From Planctomycetota bacterium (GTDB lineage Bacteria > Planctomycetota > Planctomycetia > Pirellulales > Pirellulaceae): a stretch of DNA of 36,507 bases. Positions within the stretch are counted from its first letter, which is position 1. The number at the start of each line of letters is the position of its first letter. This document shows, in pieces, positions 1 through 8,250 of this stretch. The position numbers and the translations under genes are program-made. The notes below the pieces were generated by a model, which saw nothing but the letters and a program-made list of their open reading frames with translations, ran no database searches and was not told where the DNA came from. The stretch covers positions 1-36,507 of the forward strand of contig JACTND010000092.1 in the NCBI GenBank assembly GCA_014584305.1, given 5' to 3'.

Positions 1-1
1 G

Positions 2-508
2 CCGTTGACATTGCGCGACGCCCCTGCGCTCGTCGCAGATTCTGATTTCATCGACTCTGTTCCCGGTGCGGCAGCAAACTCTGCGGTGCAATGGTTCGCT
101 TTTGATCCGTTGCATCTGCACGTTGACGATTGTGCACTTTCCGCTGCCAGCGTGACCGTGGACGACTTGGGGCGTTGGCAATTGACGCTTCGTGCCGAGT
201 TCCCCGTCGCCTCGCGCGCGCCATTCGACCCACAATCGCACATTCGACGGAACGAGTTGCTGGTGCGCGTCCACTGGTTGGCCGACGTTCCACACGCTGG
301 TGGTATTCCGGACCGCGCATCGTCTCGGCCCGTAGTGGCTCAGACGGAGCCGCTGTCGTTCTTCGTCCAGCGAGGCGCGGCGACCACGTTGCGGGCCGAG
401 GGTCGGCTTCGAGAGTTACAGCAGCATTACGACCTGTTGCAATGTGCCGAAATTGAATTCTATTACCGCCACGGCACGGCGCGGCATGACACCCCAATGC
501 CGAGGTAA
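2..508 (+). CDS. Unknown protein, 5'-truncated by window edge
   Basis: An open frame runs in from the left edge (a Pro codon precedes the first possible TTG at base 5) and stops with TAA at 506-508, so the visible 168 or so residues are probably the C-terminal part of a longer protein. I do not recognise the family. The visible part is a soluble-looking mixed alpha/beta sequence without membrane segments, ending in a stretch rich in Glu, Tyr and Arg (RELQQHYDLLQCAEIEFYYR). The next gene starts five bases after the stop and is probably co-transcribed. The alternative is that the protein really starts at TTG 5, but no Shine-Dalgarno can be checked because the sequence ends there. Confidence 0.55.
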   Translation, partial: PLTLRDAPALVADSDFIDSVPGAAANSAVQWFAFDPLHLHVDDCALSAASVTVDDLGRWQLTLRAEFPVASRAPFDPQSHIRRNELLVRVHWLADVPHAGGIPDRASSRPVVAQTEPLSFFVQRGAATTLRAEGRLRELQQHYDLLQCAEIEFYYRHGTARHDTPMPR

Positions 509-513
509 CGCGG

Positions 514-1305
514 ATGTTGTGCCGAATCGAACGCCCGCAGTACCGCGACTTAGGGACGTGCCCTTTGTCCCTGAAACCGCGACGTTCAGCGACCCAACAA
601 GCTCTGCGAGGATTGTGGCTCGTGGGTGTCGCGCTCCTGATTCCCGCCTGCGCTTCGGTGGGAACGCGCCATGCGCCGTTACCGGTCCCTCCCCATTTGG
701 AAATCGAAGTGATCGACCCTGGAGTAGATCCCTTGGGGAACCCGTCCGTTCGAATCCTTGCGGGGAATAATGAAAGGGCGCAGGTCGATATCCCGCCGAC
801 GGTATTGGTCCATCGCTATTACTATTCTGGTGATCGATCCTTTCAAGGCCCGCTGTTGCCGGGCGCCCCGCGTGTCTTTTATTCCGCTCGGAGCATTGAA
901 TACGACTACGGCAGCCATTCGACCTTTATTCGTTTTCCAAAATATGGGTGTCCCCAAATTGTGTATCGCAATGGGACGACGTTCTCCCGCGCCGTTGCCG
1001 AAACGTTGCATTGGGACGAGCTTCGCTCGCAGTGGCGCGCGGCGCAACAACATTGGCATGACAACCGAAAACGGTGCCGGACGATGGCCCAGGGCGCCCT
1101 GCTGGAGCTGGGGGACGGCATCAAGTTGGTCTTCCTGCCATTGGCCAATGCGGCGACGATGGTTCCGTTAGTGACGCCGCTGGTGGCCACTGACTGGGAA
1201 GCCCGTTGGACCGAACGCGCCGCCGTTCATCAGCACGACGTCGCCGCGCGCCGCGCCGCCCGCGAGGCTCGCCTCCGCGAACTTGACCGCCCAACGATTC
1301 GCTAA
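514..1305 (+). CDS. Putative lipoprotein of unknown function
   Basis: This 263-residue protein starts at an ATG preceded by GAGG nine bases upstream, which overlaps the end of the previous gene. Residues 33-46 form a short hydrophobic stretch (LRGLWLVGVALLIPAC) that ends in a lipobox-like IPAC, so export and lipidation at Cys46 are likely, although the unusually long N-terminal arm could mean a later real start. The mature part has a Tyr-rich segment (RYYYSGDRSFQGPLLPG), and the C-terminus is Arg- and Ala-rich and probably helical (AARRAAREARLRELDR). I recognise no enzymatic motif. Repeat copy 1 begins 15 bases after its stop. Confidence 0.6.
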   Translation: MLCRIERPQYRDLGTCPLSLKPRRSATQQALRGLWLVGVALLIPACASVGTRHAPLPVPPHLEIEVIDPGVDPLGNPSVRILAGNNERAQVDIPPTVLVHRYYYSGDRSFQGPLLPGAPRVFYSARSIEYDYGSHSTFIRFPKYGCPQIVYRNGTTFSRAVAETLHWDELRSQWRAAQQHWHDNRKRCRTMAQGALLELGDGIKLVFLPLANAATMVPLVTPLVATDWEARWTERAAVHQHDVAARRAAREARLRELDRPTIR

Positions 1306-1320
1306 ACCCGGACTCTAAAA

Positions 1321-1430
1321 CCAAAAAGGACAGGCATTATTGCTTGAAAACCCCCTAATCTACGCCCTTTATCTATCGAAGCCTTTTTGAATTGACGCCG
1401 GGTTGGGGCGGCCAATGATGCCTGTCCTAT
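1321..1430. repeat. Terminal-inverted-repeat element, copy 1 (about 109 bp)
   Basis: The left end at 1323-1341 reads AAAAAGGACAGGCATTATT. The right end at 1414-1430 reads AATGATGCCTGTCCTAT, its inverse with two mismatches. The roughly 70-base interior is C-rich then G-rich and carries no gene. The same ends occur at 19958-20211 and 35195-35358 around different interiors. The copy lies 15 bases beyond the stop of the upstream lipoprotein gene and about 180 bases before the TlpA-like gene. The ends look like those of a small non-autonomous mobile element, but no target-site duplication is obvious. Confidence 0.75.
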
Positions 1431-1458
1431 AAGCTGTTTGGGCTGGCAGGGGCCATTG

Positions 1459-1487
1459 TTGCGTCAGCTGGGGGCGTGGAATACACT
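1459..1487 (+). promoter_or_regulatory. Candidate promoter for the TlpA-like gene
   Basis: TTGCGT (1459-1464), a 17-base spacer and TACACT (1482-1487) make a sigma-70-like pair, each hexamer matching four of six consensus bases. It lies about 120 bases before the TlpA-like start and just beyond repeat copy 1. The rest of the 1306-1607 gap holds the repeat, this promoter and an imperfect hairpin at 1550-1579 (TTGC-[ATT bulge]-AGCCCGA, loop ATGGG, TCGGGTT-GCAA). No small gene was seen there. Confidence 0.35.
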
Positions 1488-1607
1488 TATATGCGATTGG
1501 TCAAACGAGCAGGAGGCGGAATCTCGCGCTCCGGGTTTGTCCGGGTATTTTGCATTAGCCCGAATGGGTCGGGTTGCAATCATAACCGAAACTAGAGGTA
1601 CGGCGTC

Positions 1608-2777
1608 ATGTTGGTGAAGCTCTTGGCTGTGTTGTTGATGGGATGTGCGTCGGATGGCATTCAGACAAAGTTTGTTTCCAGTGGCGCGTCGGTCAAAGCC
1701 GGCGGTTACCGACCGCTGCGAGCCGAAATGGACAAGTCCGAAGAATTGTTTCAAGTCCGGCCGCAAGACTTGACGGCGCCGAAGTATGGTGAGTTTGCTA
1801 TCGACGGCGGCAAGTGGGGTTTCATTTTGGACGAACCTGCCGAGGGGGATGCTCGGTTATTTGTCGATGCCAACGGCGATGGTGACTTGACTAACGATCC
1901 TGAAGTCAAATGGGAAAAGAACACCAACAACAACCAGACGATGTACCAAGGGTCGGTTGAAGTTGACTTAGGAAACGGGCGCAAAGGCGCGTTGGGCTTG
2001 TATCGATTTGATCCGGCCGATCCACAACGAGCGGCGTTGAAGAATACGGTGTTATACTATGCCGATTACGGAACGGAAATTACGTTCAACTTGGATGGGC
2101 AAGAGTTCTCCTGCTTTGTTACGGGATTGCCGAACGAGCGCTCTGCTTTTTGGATCGATCGCGACAACAACGGACGCCGCAGCGCCAAACGGGAAACCGC
2201 GCACGTGGGCAAGCCATTCAACTTCACGGGCACGACCTATTGGATCGATTGCACCGACGGTCAGTTGACCATGAGCGTCGCGGCTGATCCCGTGCCGATG
2301 ACGCCACTCCCACCAGACACCAGTATCGGGCAGCCGGCGATTCCGTTTTCCGCGAAGACGACGGCCGGCAGCGACGTTCATTTCCCGGAATCCTATCATG
2401 GAAAGATCGTGATGTTGGACTTCTGGGCGACTTGGTGTGGTCCTTGCATCGCAGAAATCCCCCACATGAAAGAAGCTTACGAAAAATGGCACGACCAGGG
2501 ATTTGAAATCCTGGGCATCAGTTTTGATCGCCCTGAGATGGAGGAAAAGCTGGCCGAGTTCACCTCCGAGCGCGAAATGCCTTGGCCGCAGATTTACGAA
2601 GGCAAATTCTGGGACACCACGCTGGGCGAGATGTACGACGTCAGCGGGATTCCCTTTGTGTTGTTGGTGGACGGTTCCACTGGTGAGATTTTGGCCACCT
2701 CCCGTGAATTGCGCGGTCGGGGGTTGTCGGATTTCATCGGAACTGTGATTGAGGCCCGCAAGAATCGCGACAAATAA
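1608..2777 (+). CDS. TlpA-like thiol-disulfide oxidoreductase, lipoprotein
   Basis: This 389-residue protein begins MLVKLLAVLLMGC, a compact signal peptide with a good lipobox (LMGC) that puts the mature N-terminus at Cys13. Residues of roughly 60-225 form a domain of unknown function containing a DANGDGDLTNDPE stretch, which looks like a calcium-loop or dockerin-like Asp-rich motif, and a second one (IDRDNNGRR). Residues of about 235-385 are a thioredoxin fold: WATWCGPC gives the redox pair Cys277 and Cys280, and GIPF gives the cis-proline at Pro349. It probably acts outside the cytoplasmic membrane, exchanging disulfides or reducing partners such as cytochrome c maturation factors. AGAGG lies upstream of the ATG. 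The fold and active site are clear; the partner is unknown. Confidence 0.9.
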   Translation: MLVKLLAVLLMGCASDGIQTKFVSSGASVKAGGYRPLRAEMDKSEELFQVRPQDLTAPKYGEFAIDGGKWGFILDEPAEGDARLFVDANGDGDLTNDPEVKWEKNTNNNQTMYQGSVEVDLGNGRKGALGLYRFDPADPQRAALKNTVLYYADYGTEITFNLDGQEFSCFVTGLPNERSAFWIDRDNNGRRSAKRETAHVGKPFNFTGTTYWIDCTDGQLTMSVAADPVPMTPLPPDTSIGQPAIPFSAKTTAGSDVHFPESYHGKIVMLDFWATWCGPCIAEIPHMKEAYEKWHDQGFEILGISFDRPEMEEKLAEFTSEREMPWPQIYEGKFWDTTLGEMYDVSGIPFVLLVDGSTGEILATSRELRGRGLSDFIGTVIEARKNRDK

Positions 2778-2796
2778 CCTCGTTCATCGGGGTGGG

Positions 2797-4375
2797 TTAT
2801 TGGTCCACGGATTCGCCGACGTCGGGAGCTTTGTTCAGGTCGTCCTTTTGTCGCTGGACCATGGCGGCGACATCAGCCAATAATTGCTGCGCGTCATAGG
2901 CAATTCCGTCTTTTATTGTCCAACGGACTCCGCCGACGCGCGTCGGCTGGCCCGTGGCGTCGTCCAGTTTTATTGCTCCGGTGCCATACAGGACTTTCAA
3001 ATTCTCGAGCGGGTTTTCGCCCACGATCACCAGGTCGGCCAGCAGGCCCGGCCGCACGGTGCCGAATTCGATCGGTTCGCGACGCGGTTCGGCGAGCGTC
3101 AGCGCGCCGTTCATGGTCGCACAACGGATGACTTCCAGCGGATGAAAACCTGCTTCTTGTAGTAGCTCCAGTTCTTCGATGTATCCGAAACCGTAGGTCT
3201 TGTAGATGAAACCCGAGTCCGAACCGGTCGTGATACGCCCTCCCATTTTTTTGTAATCGTTCAAGAGCCGAAACCAGATCTGATAGAAATTCCGCCAAGC
3301 GACTTCATCCGCAGTGGTCCAATAAAACCAATAGGAACCGTGATTCGCGCGGCTCGGTTCGTAGAACGCCATCAGCGTTGGGAGCGTGTACTGGTTGTGC
3401 CATTCGGCCGTGCGCGCCCGCATGACATCCCGACCGGCGGCGTAGATGTTGAGCGTGGGATCAAAGACCGTCCCCAGTTTCCGATGTTCTTCGAGATAGG
3501 CGTTCCAGGCCGGGCTCCCCGGCGGATGAATCTGGTCCCACAAGCGCGCAACCTGTCCAAATCGGTCTTGCTCGTTGTCATAGTTGTAATCCACGGGAAA
3601 GGGCTGAATCGTGTGATCGCGGAGCAGGGCTTCGAAATGCCCATAAAAATGGGTTACCGTCCCCAATCCCAAGCGCGCCGCATCGAGCGCGTTCATGTTG
3701 GCGACTCCCAGTTGCCCGAGGTGGGCGGTCGAGCCAAGCCGCGCGCGCCGCGCTTCATCCAGCAAGGCGTGCATAATCTCAGGAGGATAGGATCCCAGCT
3801 TCAACCCATCGATCCCTAGCGACGGCGCGGCTTCGACCCAACGCCGTGCGTCTTCTGGAGTGCGGAGTTCACCAGGCGGCCGTTGGTAATTGAATATGCG
3901 CGGAGCGACGATTTCGTTGCGCTCGCTGCGCCCTTTTTCCCTGACCGTCCATTCGTTTTCCGCCAAGGGCGAGCCACAGCTTGAAGACATATTCGGCCTC
4001 CGGAGCCTTGGGGTGGCTCCCGGCATGTGCGTGCATATCGACAAAACCTGGCAAGACATACATACCGGTAGCGTCGATCACGAGATCGGCGTCGTCGGGA
4101 ACACCGCCTCCGATTTTCTCGATACGGTTTTGCTTGATCGTAATGTTGACTGGGCCGCGCGGTGGTGCACCGCTCCCGTCGATCAAGGTGGCTCCTTTAA
4201 TAACCAAGGTCGCGAAGGGGCCCTGTCCCTCGTCGGCACGGCGATCCGGAGCTGGAATCAACTGTTGGGCCGATGCCAAACCACCGATGCCAAGCAGTAC
4301 GCTCAGTCCCCACACAAACATCGGGCGGAAAATGGTGAGGCTGGGAGTCGGCATGGGTTCGATTGCTTGTTTCAT
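2797..4375 (-). pseudogene. Secreted amidohydrolase, frameshifted
   Basis: Two reading frames together make one amidohydrolase. The first (4375 to 3869) has a signal peptide ending LASA-QQ, the composite-domain start, and metal-binding His-x-His in PGFVDMHAHAG, running to AEYVFKLWLA. The second frame picks up at LAENEWTVREKG near 3965 and runs to 2797, keeping the other metal-site motifs expected of this superfamily (GLKL, TAHLGQ, VTHFYGH, GSDSG) and the C-terminal RPGLLADLVIVGENPLE. In relatives a GxTTxRD-containing stretch normally joins the halves; it is absent in both frames, so the lesion looks like a frameshifting deletion of some 40 bases rather than a single missed base. Apart from this junction both halves look well conserved, suggesting a recent event or an assembly error. 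Confidence 0.75.
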
Positions 4376-4557
4376 TTGCTGCTCGGACTTTCCTTACTCA
4401 GCTTCGGTTCTCTGTTTGTTGAGCCGGCATCGGCGTGCGAATCGTCCGCGCGTTGCCTCGTTGCCGGGGCGATGGGGCAAGGGTTTTGGTTTCCTACACC
4501 TCTCTGCTGCACTAGCCGATGCTTCGGACATAAACGCGGCGTCCGGTTCAGGGTTCT

Positions 4558-4582
4558 ATTGTAATCGGCGCGTCCGGTTGGC
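4558..4582 (-). promoter_or_regulatory. Candidate promoter of the amidohydrolase gene
   Basis: On the minus strand TACAAT (complement of 4558-4563) follows TTGCGC by 19 bases, immediately downstream of the terminator of the hyperacidic gene and about 180 bases before the amidohydrolase ATG. The nonamer CGTCCGGTT occurs at 4540-4548 and 4571-4579, 31 bases apart, bracketing the -10; it could be an operator or chance. No gene was seen in 4376-4586. Confidence 0.3.
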
Positions 4583-4586
4583 GCGC

Positions 4587-4612
4587 AAAAAAACCCGGCT
4601 GTATCAGCCGGG
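4587..4612 (-). terminator. Rho-independent terminator after the hyperacidic gene
   Basis: CCCGGCTG (4594-4601) and CAGCCGGG (4605-4612) pair perfectly over eight bases around a three-base loop. On the minus strand the hairpin is followed directly by seven T residues (4593 down to 4587). It lies 28 bases beyond the stop of the hyperacidic gene, so it probably ends the scpB transcript. The plus-strand side has only a weak, displaced T-run. Confidence 0.85.
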
Positions 4613-4640
4613 CACTGCTTTTTATGAAGAATCGGCCAAC

Positions 4641-5012
4641 CTACTCCCAATCTTCGTCTTCCTCGTCGTCCTCTTCCCATTCGTCGTCGTCGTCGTCCCA
4701 GTCCTCGTCGTCTTCGTCCTCGTCGTCCTCTTCGAGGTCGTCGTCGACTTCTTCCCAGTCACCTTCGTCCACGCCGTCACCGAGATCGTCGTCTTCCTCT
4801 TCTTCGTCGTCTTCGTCGTCGAATTCTTCGTCATCGAGATCGTCGTCGAATTCTTCGTCGTCCCATTCGTCTTCGTCGTCGTCTTCTGCCTCCTCCTCGT
4901 CTTCAGCGTCGTCTTCGTCCACATTGACGACGGGAGCGATCGCCATCGACCAGAGCCAGTCGAACTCATCGCGCGTTGTGCGGGGTTGGCGTTGTGCAAT
5001 CGTGACGGTCAC
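4641..5012 (-). CDS. Hyperacidic small protein downstream of scpB
   Basis: This 123-residue protein starts at GTG with a near-perfect Shine-Dalgarno (AAAGGAGG, complement of 5020-5027) seven bases upstream. Residues 1-30 are ordinary (MTVTIAQRQPRTTRDEFDWLW, then SMAIAPVV). From about residue 32 to the end it is almost entirely Asp and Glu, punctuated at intervals by Trp and Phe. It has no Lys or His, and its only three Arg lie in the first 14 residues. Such a tail is expected to be disordered and could act as a DNA mimic, histone- or ribosome-binding acidic chaperone, or metal buffer; none of these is shown. The start lies 32 bases after scpB and a strong terminator follows, so it is a genuine gene in the scpB operon. 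I know no name for it. Confidence 0.85.
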   Translation of the reverse strand: MTVTIAQRQPRTTRDEFDWLWSMAIAPVVNVDEDDAEDEEEAEDDDEDEWDDEEFDDDLDDEEFDDEDDEEEEDDDLGDGVDEGDWEEVDDDLEEDDEDEDDEDWDDDDDEWEEDDEEDEDWE

Positions 5013-5019
5013 GTGGCGT

Positions 5020-5027
5020 CCTCCTTT
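5020..5027 (-). promoter_or_regulatory. Strong Shine-Dalgarno of the hyperacidic gene
   Basis: AAAGGAGG on the minus strand, seven bases before the GTG at 5012. It is one of the strongest ribosome-binding sites in the window and decides both the frame and the start in a low-complexity region where all six frames are open. Confidence 0.8.
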
Positions 5028-5044
5028 AATTCATACTCATGCAG

Positions 5045-5650
5045 TCAATGGTTTTCCGGCGTACTGGAATTCCCTGATACCGTAGAATTTTGTTCTAAAA
5101 AAGTCCACGGGGGCAAGCCGACACCTCGCAATTTATCGGCCTTTGGCAGAGATTCCAAGCGGCTCAAACCGTATGTCGTCAAGAATAATTTGGTGGTCGC
5201 ATACAAAAAAGGGTGTCCCAATTGTTCGCTACGACCGGCAATCCTCACCAATCCGCGTTCGAGCAGTTGGCGCAACATCTCGCCGCAGCTCACGCCACGA
5301 ATGGCCTCGATGTCCGCTTTGATGATCGGTTGACGGTAGGCGATGACCGCCAACGTCTCCAACGCCGGGCCGCTCAGATGCGTCGGCTTGGGCAAATACT
5401 CCAGCGGTCGCAACCAATCGGCGAATTGCGGCCGCGTCCGGAGTTGAAATCCACCGGCGACCTGCTTAATGTGAAACGCCCGACCGGTAGCGTCGTAATG
5501 CTGATTGAGCTGATTGACGACCGTGCGGGCTTGGGTGCCGTCTTCCAATTCGGCCAGTTCCGCCAACCGCCGGCTAGACAACGGCTGCCGGGACAGAAAC
5601 AACACGGCCTCTACGTGCTGCATGGCGTCCGAAAGAATCGGTTGCGACAT
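5045..5650 (-). CDS. scpB: Segregation and condensation protein B (ScpB)
   Basis: ScpB is the winged-helix kleisin-associated subunit of the SMC-ScpA-ScpB complex, which condenses and segregates the chromosome in the cytoplasm. From the chosen ATG at 5650 (MSQPILSDAM) it is 201 residues, close to the family norm. The opening helix (MQHVEAVLFLSRQPLSSRRLAELAEL) and the hallmark LSGPALETLAVIAYRQPI, followed by KADIEAIRGV, are both present. A longer start at 5689 adds 13 residues with no family match, and I prefer the internal ATG. The C-terminal tail after YGLSRLESLP is short and unremarkable. Neither scpA nor smc lies in the window; instead the next gene in the operon is the hyperacidic protein, 32 bases downstream. 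Confidence 0.93.
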   Translation of the reverse strand: MSQPILSDAMQHVEAVLFLSRQPLSSRRLAELAELEDGTQARTVVNQLNQHYDATGRAFHIKQVAGGFQLRTRPQFADWLRPLEYLPKPTHLSGPALETLAVIAYRQPIIKADIEAIRGVSCGEMLRQLLERGLVRIAGRSEQLGHPFLYATTKLFLTTYGLSRLESLPKADKLRGVGLPPWTFLEQNSTVSGNSSTPENH

Positions 5651-5815
5651 TGGATGATCTCGCGTTTTTCCCGTTGGACATGAACGCATCTCAGCCGGGC
5701 TCGAATGCTATGGAATCGCAACCTTCGTCCCGACCAATTGGTCGTCGTAACATTCTACCGCAACGGCGATTTATGGTATCGTTGTCTTAGGCACTAGGGG
5801 AGTGGGCAGCGCGGC

Positions 5816-6970
5816 ATGAACTCGATCTATTTGGACCACAATTCAACAACACCGCTCGATCCGCGCGTGGCGGACGCGATCCGCGCGGCCGGTTTGGAAT
5901 TCGGTGGGAACCCGGCCAGCCAGCACCGCACCGGTCAATCCGCCCGCCGACGTCTGGAGCAAGCGCGGACGCACATTGTGGAAATGTTGGGGGGTGTCAC
6001 CTGGGGCGTGGACCCTGACCGTTTGATTTTCACGAGTGGTGGGACGGAGGCTAATAATCTGGCGATCCTGGGACTACTCGATCGGGAGCAACCCGGATTG
6101 GTGATATCCGCGATCGAGCATCCCAGCTTGGTCGGGGCGGCCCAAGCCGCCCGACAATTGGGGTTCTCGGTTGAGTTCGCCCCGGTCGATCGGCAGGGGC
6201 TAGTCCGAGTTGATGCATTGGAGGCACTTCTGACTCAGCGTCCAACGGGTTTGGTCAGCGTTATGACCGCCAATAATGAGACGGGAGTCGTGCAGCCGAT
6301 AGCCGCAATCGCTGCCTTGTGCCACCGGTATGGCGCCCTGTGCCACACCGATGCCGTTCAAGCTGTCGGCAAAATTGCCGTATCGTTCCACGAACTCGGA
6401 GTCGATGCGATGACCTTCACTCCGCATAAGTTCCACGGCCCACGCTCGATTGGTGGATTGTTGTTGAAAGGCACAACAAACATCCGTCCGGTGTTGCATG
6501 GCGGGTTTCAACAAGGCGGATTGCGCCCGGGTACGGAAGACGTCGGTCTGGCCGTCGGTTGCGAGCTGGCGTTGGAACTTTGTTTGCGGGATTTAGATTC
6601 GCGGGGCGCGCATCTGGCGCAGTTGCGCGAACTATTCGTTTCGATTCTTTCCCAGAAACTCGGCAACCAATTCGTGGTCCATGGCGCTGCGGCTCCGCGC
6701 GTGCCTCATACGTTGAACGTTTCCTTTCCGGGTGTCGAGCGACAGGCTTTGTTGCTAGCTGCAGACTCCGTGGGGATCGCCGTTTCGACCGGGTCGGCCT
6801 GTGCCAGCGGGTCTAGTGAACCATCCCCCGTATTGCTGGCGATGGGTTTAGAGGCCGAACTCGTGGCGAGTGCGCTGCGGATTTCGTTCGGAATCATGAA
6901 CACGCCTACCGAAGTCCAATCGGCCGCGGAACAGATTGCCGAGATGGTGGCTGTTTTTCGACAAAATTAA
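5816..6970 (+). CDS. Cysteine desulfurase (NifS/IscS family)
   Basis: This is a PLP-dependent enzyme that takes sulfur from cysteine, giving alanine and an enzyme persulfide for iron-sulfur clusters or tRNA thiolation. It has 384 residues, the usual length. The start IYLDHNSTTPLDP is typical. TSGGTEANN binds PLP phosphate, HTDAVQAVGK holds the PLP Asp and nearby residues, and TPHKFHGP gives the Schiff-base Lys205. The catalytic Cys329 sits in STGSACASGSSEPS, the long flexible loop of group I (IscS/NifS) enzymes rather than group II SufS. GGFQQGGLRPGTEDV is the other signature. The start ATG follows a GGGGAG. It reads into dnaA with a 56-base gap; no iscU or other cluster gene is adjacent, so housekeeping use or tRNA thiolation cannot be told apart. 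Confidence 0.93.
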   Translation: MNSIYLDHNSTTPLDPRVADAIRAAGLEFGGNPASQHRTGQSARRRLEQARTHIVEMLGGVTWGVDPDRLIFTSGGTEANNLAILGLLDREQPGLVISAIEHPSLVGAAQAARQLGFSVEFAPVDRQGLVRVDALEALLTQRPTGLVSVMTANNETGVVQPIAAIAALCHRYGALCHTDAVQAVGKIAVSFHELGVDAMTFTPHKFHGPRSIGGLLLKGTTNIRPVLHGGFQQGGLRPGTEDVGLAVGCELALELCLRDLDSRGAHLAQLRELFVSILSQKLGNQFVVHGAAAPRVPHTLNVSFPGVERQALLLAADSVGIAVSTGSACASGSSEPSPVLLAMGLEAELVASALRISFGIMNTPTEVQSAAEQIAEMVAVFRQN

Positions 6971-7026
6971 GCCTCTTGAGGAGCGCCGCCGCTCGCGAAA
7001 AATCCCCTTTTCCGCTATCATGTGGC

Positions 7027-8250
7027 ATGGACTTGGATCAGCGAAATTTACGTGTGCACACCATGCCAACGACTGTGGAAGAAAACTTGTCGTTGGTTCC
7101 CTTACACCGTCCAAACTGGCGGACAAAAGAGACTGGCGAAAGGCGACTGGCGAAAGGATTTGCCACACCCTTTTTCGTTGCCGATACGGAGCATTTTTGG
7201 ACGCAGTTGTGGTTGCAACCGCAACAGATGGGCCCGGAGTTTTTCCCACTCGTTTTGTTTGGTCCTTCGGGGACGGGCAAGACCATGGTGGCCGAACATC
7301 TGACGTGGGCTTGGATCGATGCGTCCGGCGTCCGTCCCGGGCAAAAACGCGCGAATCCTCTGATTATCTCGGCTGTTGATTTTGCCAGGCGGGTAGCGCG
7401 TCATGCCGACACCGATACCTTTGGCGATGTCCGCCGATCACTGTTGTCCGCGCCGGCGGTCATGATCGATGACTGTCATCATCTCGAACATTATCCAGTC
7501 GGGCAGACGTTTCTGGTTCCATTGATCGACTTGCTCGCCGAACAAAAAACTCCGCTTGTTATGACATCCTTGTCGCCACCAAATGCCTGGAACAGTGTGT
7601 CAGAACAATTGATCAGTCGAATCGGTGCGGGGCTGGCTCTACCAATGTCTCCCCCTGGGCCAGTTGCTCGCCGCTGGATTTTGGAGCGTCTGTTGGCCAG
7701 TGAAGGATTGGTGTTGACTCCTAGTGCTTTACAGTTTTTAGTCGATCAATGCCCGTGGACGTATCCGAGGCTGCAGCAGCTGATATCCGATATCGCCAGT
7801 CCGCGGAGAGTCGTGAACGCGCTGGCGTCGCGACGACCATTGGGTGTATCTGTTGTAGCAGCTATCGTCGAACGGCCGCATCGAAATACCCAGCAGCTTT
7901 TGGAGCGACTTTGCGGTGAAGTAGCTAAAGAGTTTCAGGCTACCGTTCGCGCAATGCGAAGTCCTTCCCGTCGCCAAGCGTTGGTTTTGGCTCGGGACGT
8001 GGCCATCTACTTAGCTCGCCAATTGCTGAAACTTGGATTTACCGATATTGGCCGATTCTTTGGCAATCGCGATCACTCCACCATCATCCATGCCTATGAA
8101 AAAATAGAACGTGTGATGTCCGGTGAACAGGAACTATACGCCAGAGTTACTCGACTGGCTGTCGATTTGGAATGGAAAATGGCTGTTTGGGATCGGGAAA
8201 ACGATTCGCGGTCATCGATACCCTCGCCAGTGGGGAAAGACTGTCGATAA
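7027..8250 (+). CDS. dnaA: Chromosomal replication initiator DnaA, divergent and short at the N-terminus
   Basis: DnaA binds DnaA boxes at the origin and opens the duplex as an ATP-bound filament. From ATG 7027 the protein is 407 residues. The AAA+ domain has Walker A GPSGTGKT (Gly79-Thr86), Walker B VMIDDCHHL (Asp148-Asp149, replacing the usual IDDIQFL) and a QLISRIGAGLALPM arginine-finger region. Domain IV ends in the DnaA-box-reading helix GRFFGNRDHSTIIHAYEKIE (Arg348-Asp349-His350-Ser351-Thr352). Only about 45 residues precede the AAA+ core, so the N-terminal DnaB/DiaA-binding domain I and most of the linker appear missing. A TTG at 6976 would add 17 residues without restoring it. Neighbours dnaN, dciA and gyrB support the assignment. 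Domain IV rules out an Hda-like truncated paralogue. Confidence 0.85.
   Translation: MDLDQRNLRVHTMPTTVEENLSLVPLHRPNWRTKETGERRLAKGFATPFFVADTEHFWTQLWLQPQQMGPEFFPLVLFGPSGTGKTMVAEHLTWAWIDASGVRPGQKRANPLIISAVDFARRVARHADTDTFGDVRRSLLSAPAVMIDDCHHLEHYPVGQTFLVPLIDLLAEQKTPLVMTSLSPPNAWNSVSEQLISRIGAGLALPMSPPGPVARRWILERLLASEGLVLTPSALQFLVDQCPWTYPRLQQLISDIASPRRVVNALASRRPLGVSVVAAIVERPHRNTQQLLERLCGEVAKEFQATVRAMRSPSRRQALVLARDVAIYLARQLLKLGFTDIGRFFGNRDHSTIIHAYEKIERVMSGEQELYARVTRLAVDLEWKMAVWDRENDSRSSIPSPVGKDCR

Noticed and set aside
748-757. GTTCGAATCC, resembling a tRNA T-loop
   Set aside because: There is no acceptor stem, anticodon arm or discriminator around it, and it lies inside an open gene.
4352-4362. GGGTTCGATTG, a second T-loop-like word
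   Set aside because: No cloverleaf can be formed with its flanks, and it lies in the signal-peptide region of the amidohydrolase.
4624-5085. Serine-rich 153-residue reading on the plus strand, opposite the hyperacidic gene
   Set aside because: It is the complement of the Asp/Glu codons. The minus-strand frame has a strong Shine-Dalgarno and terminator; this one has neither.
3981-5333. 450-residue plus-strand reading frame
   Set aside because: It runs antisense through the amidohydrolase, the hyperacidic gene and scpB, with a low-complexity Val/Phe stretch from their complement. All three minus-strand genes are supported.
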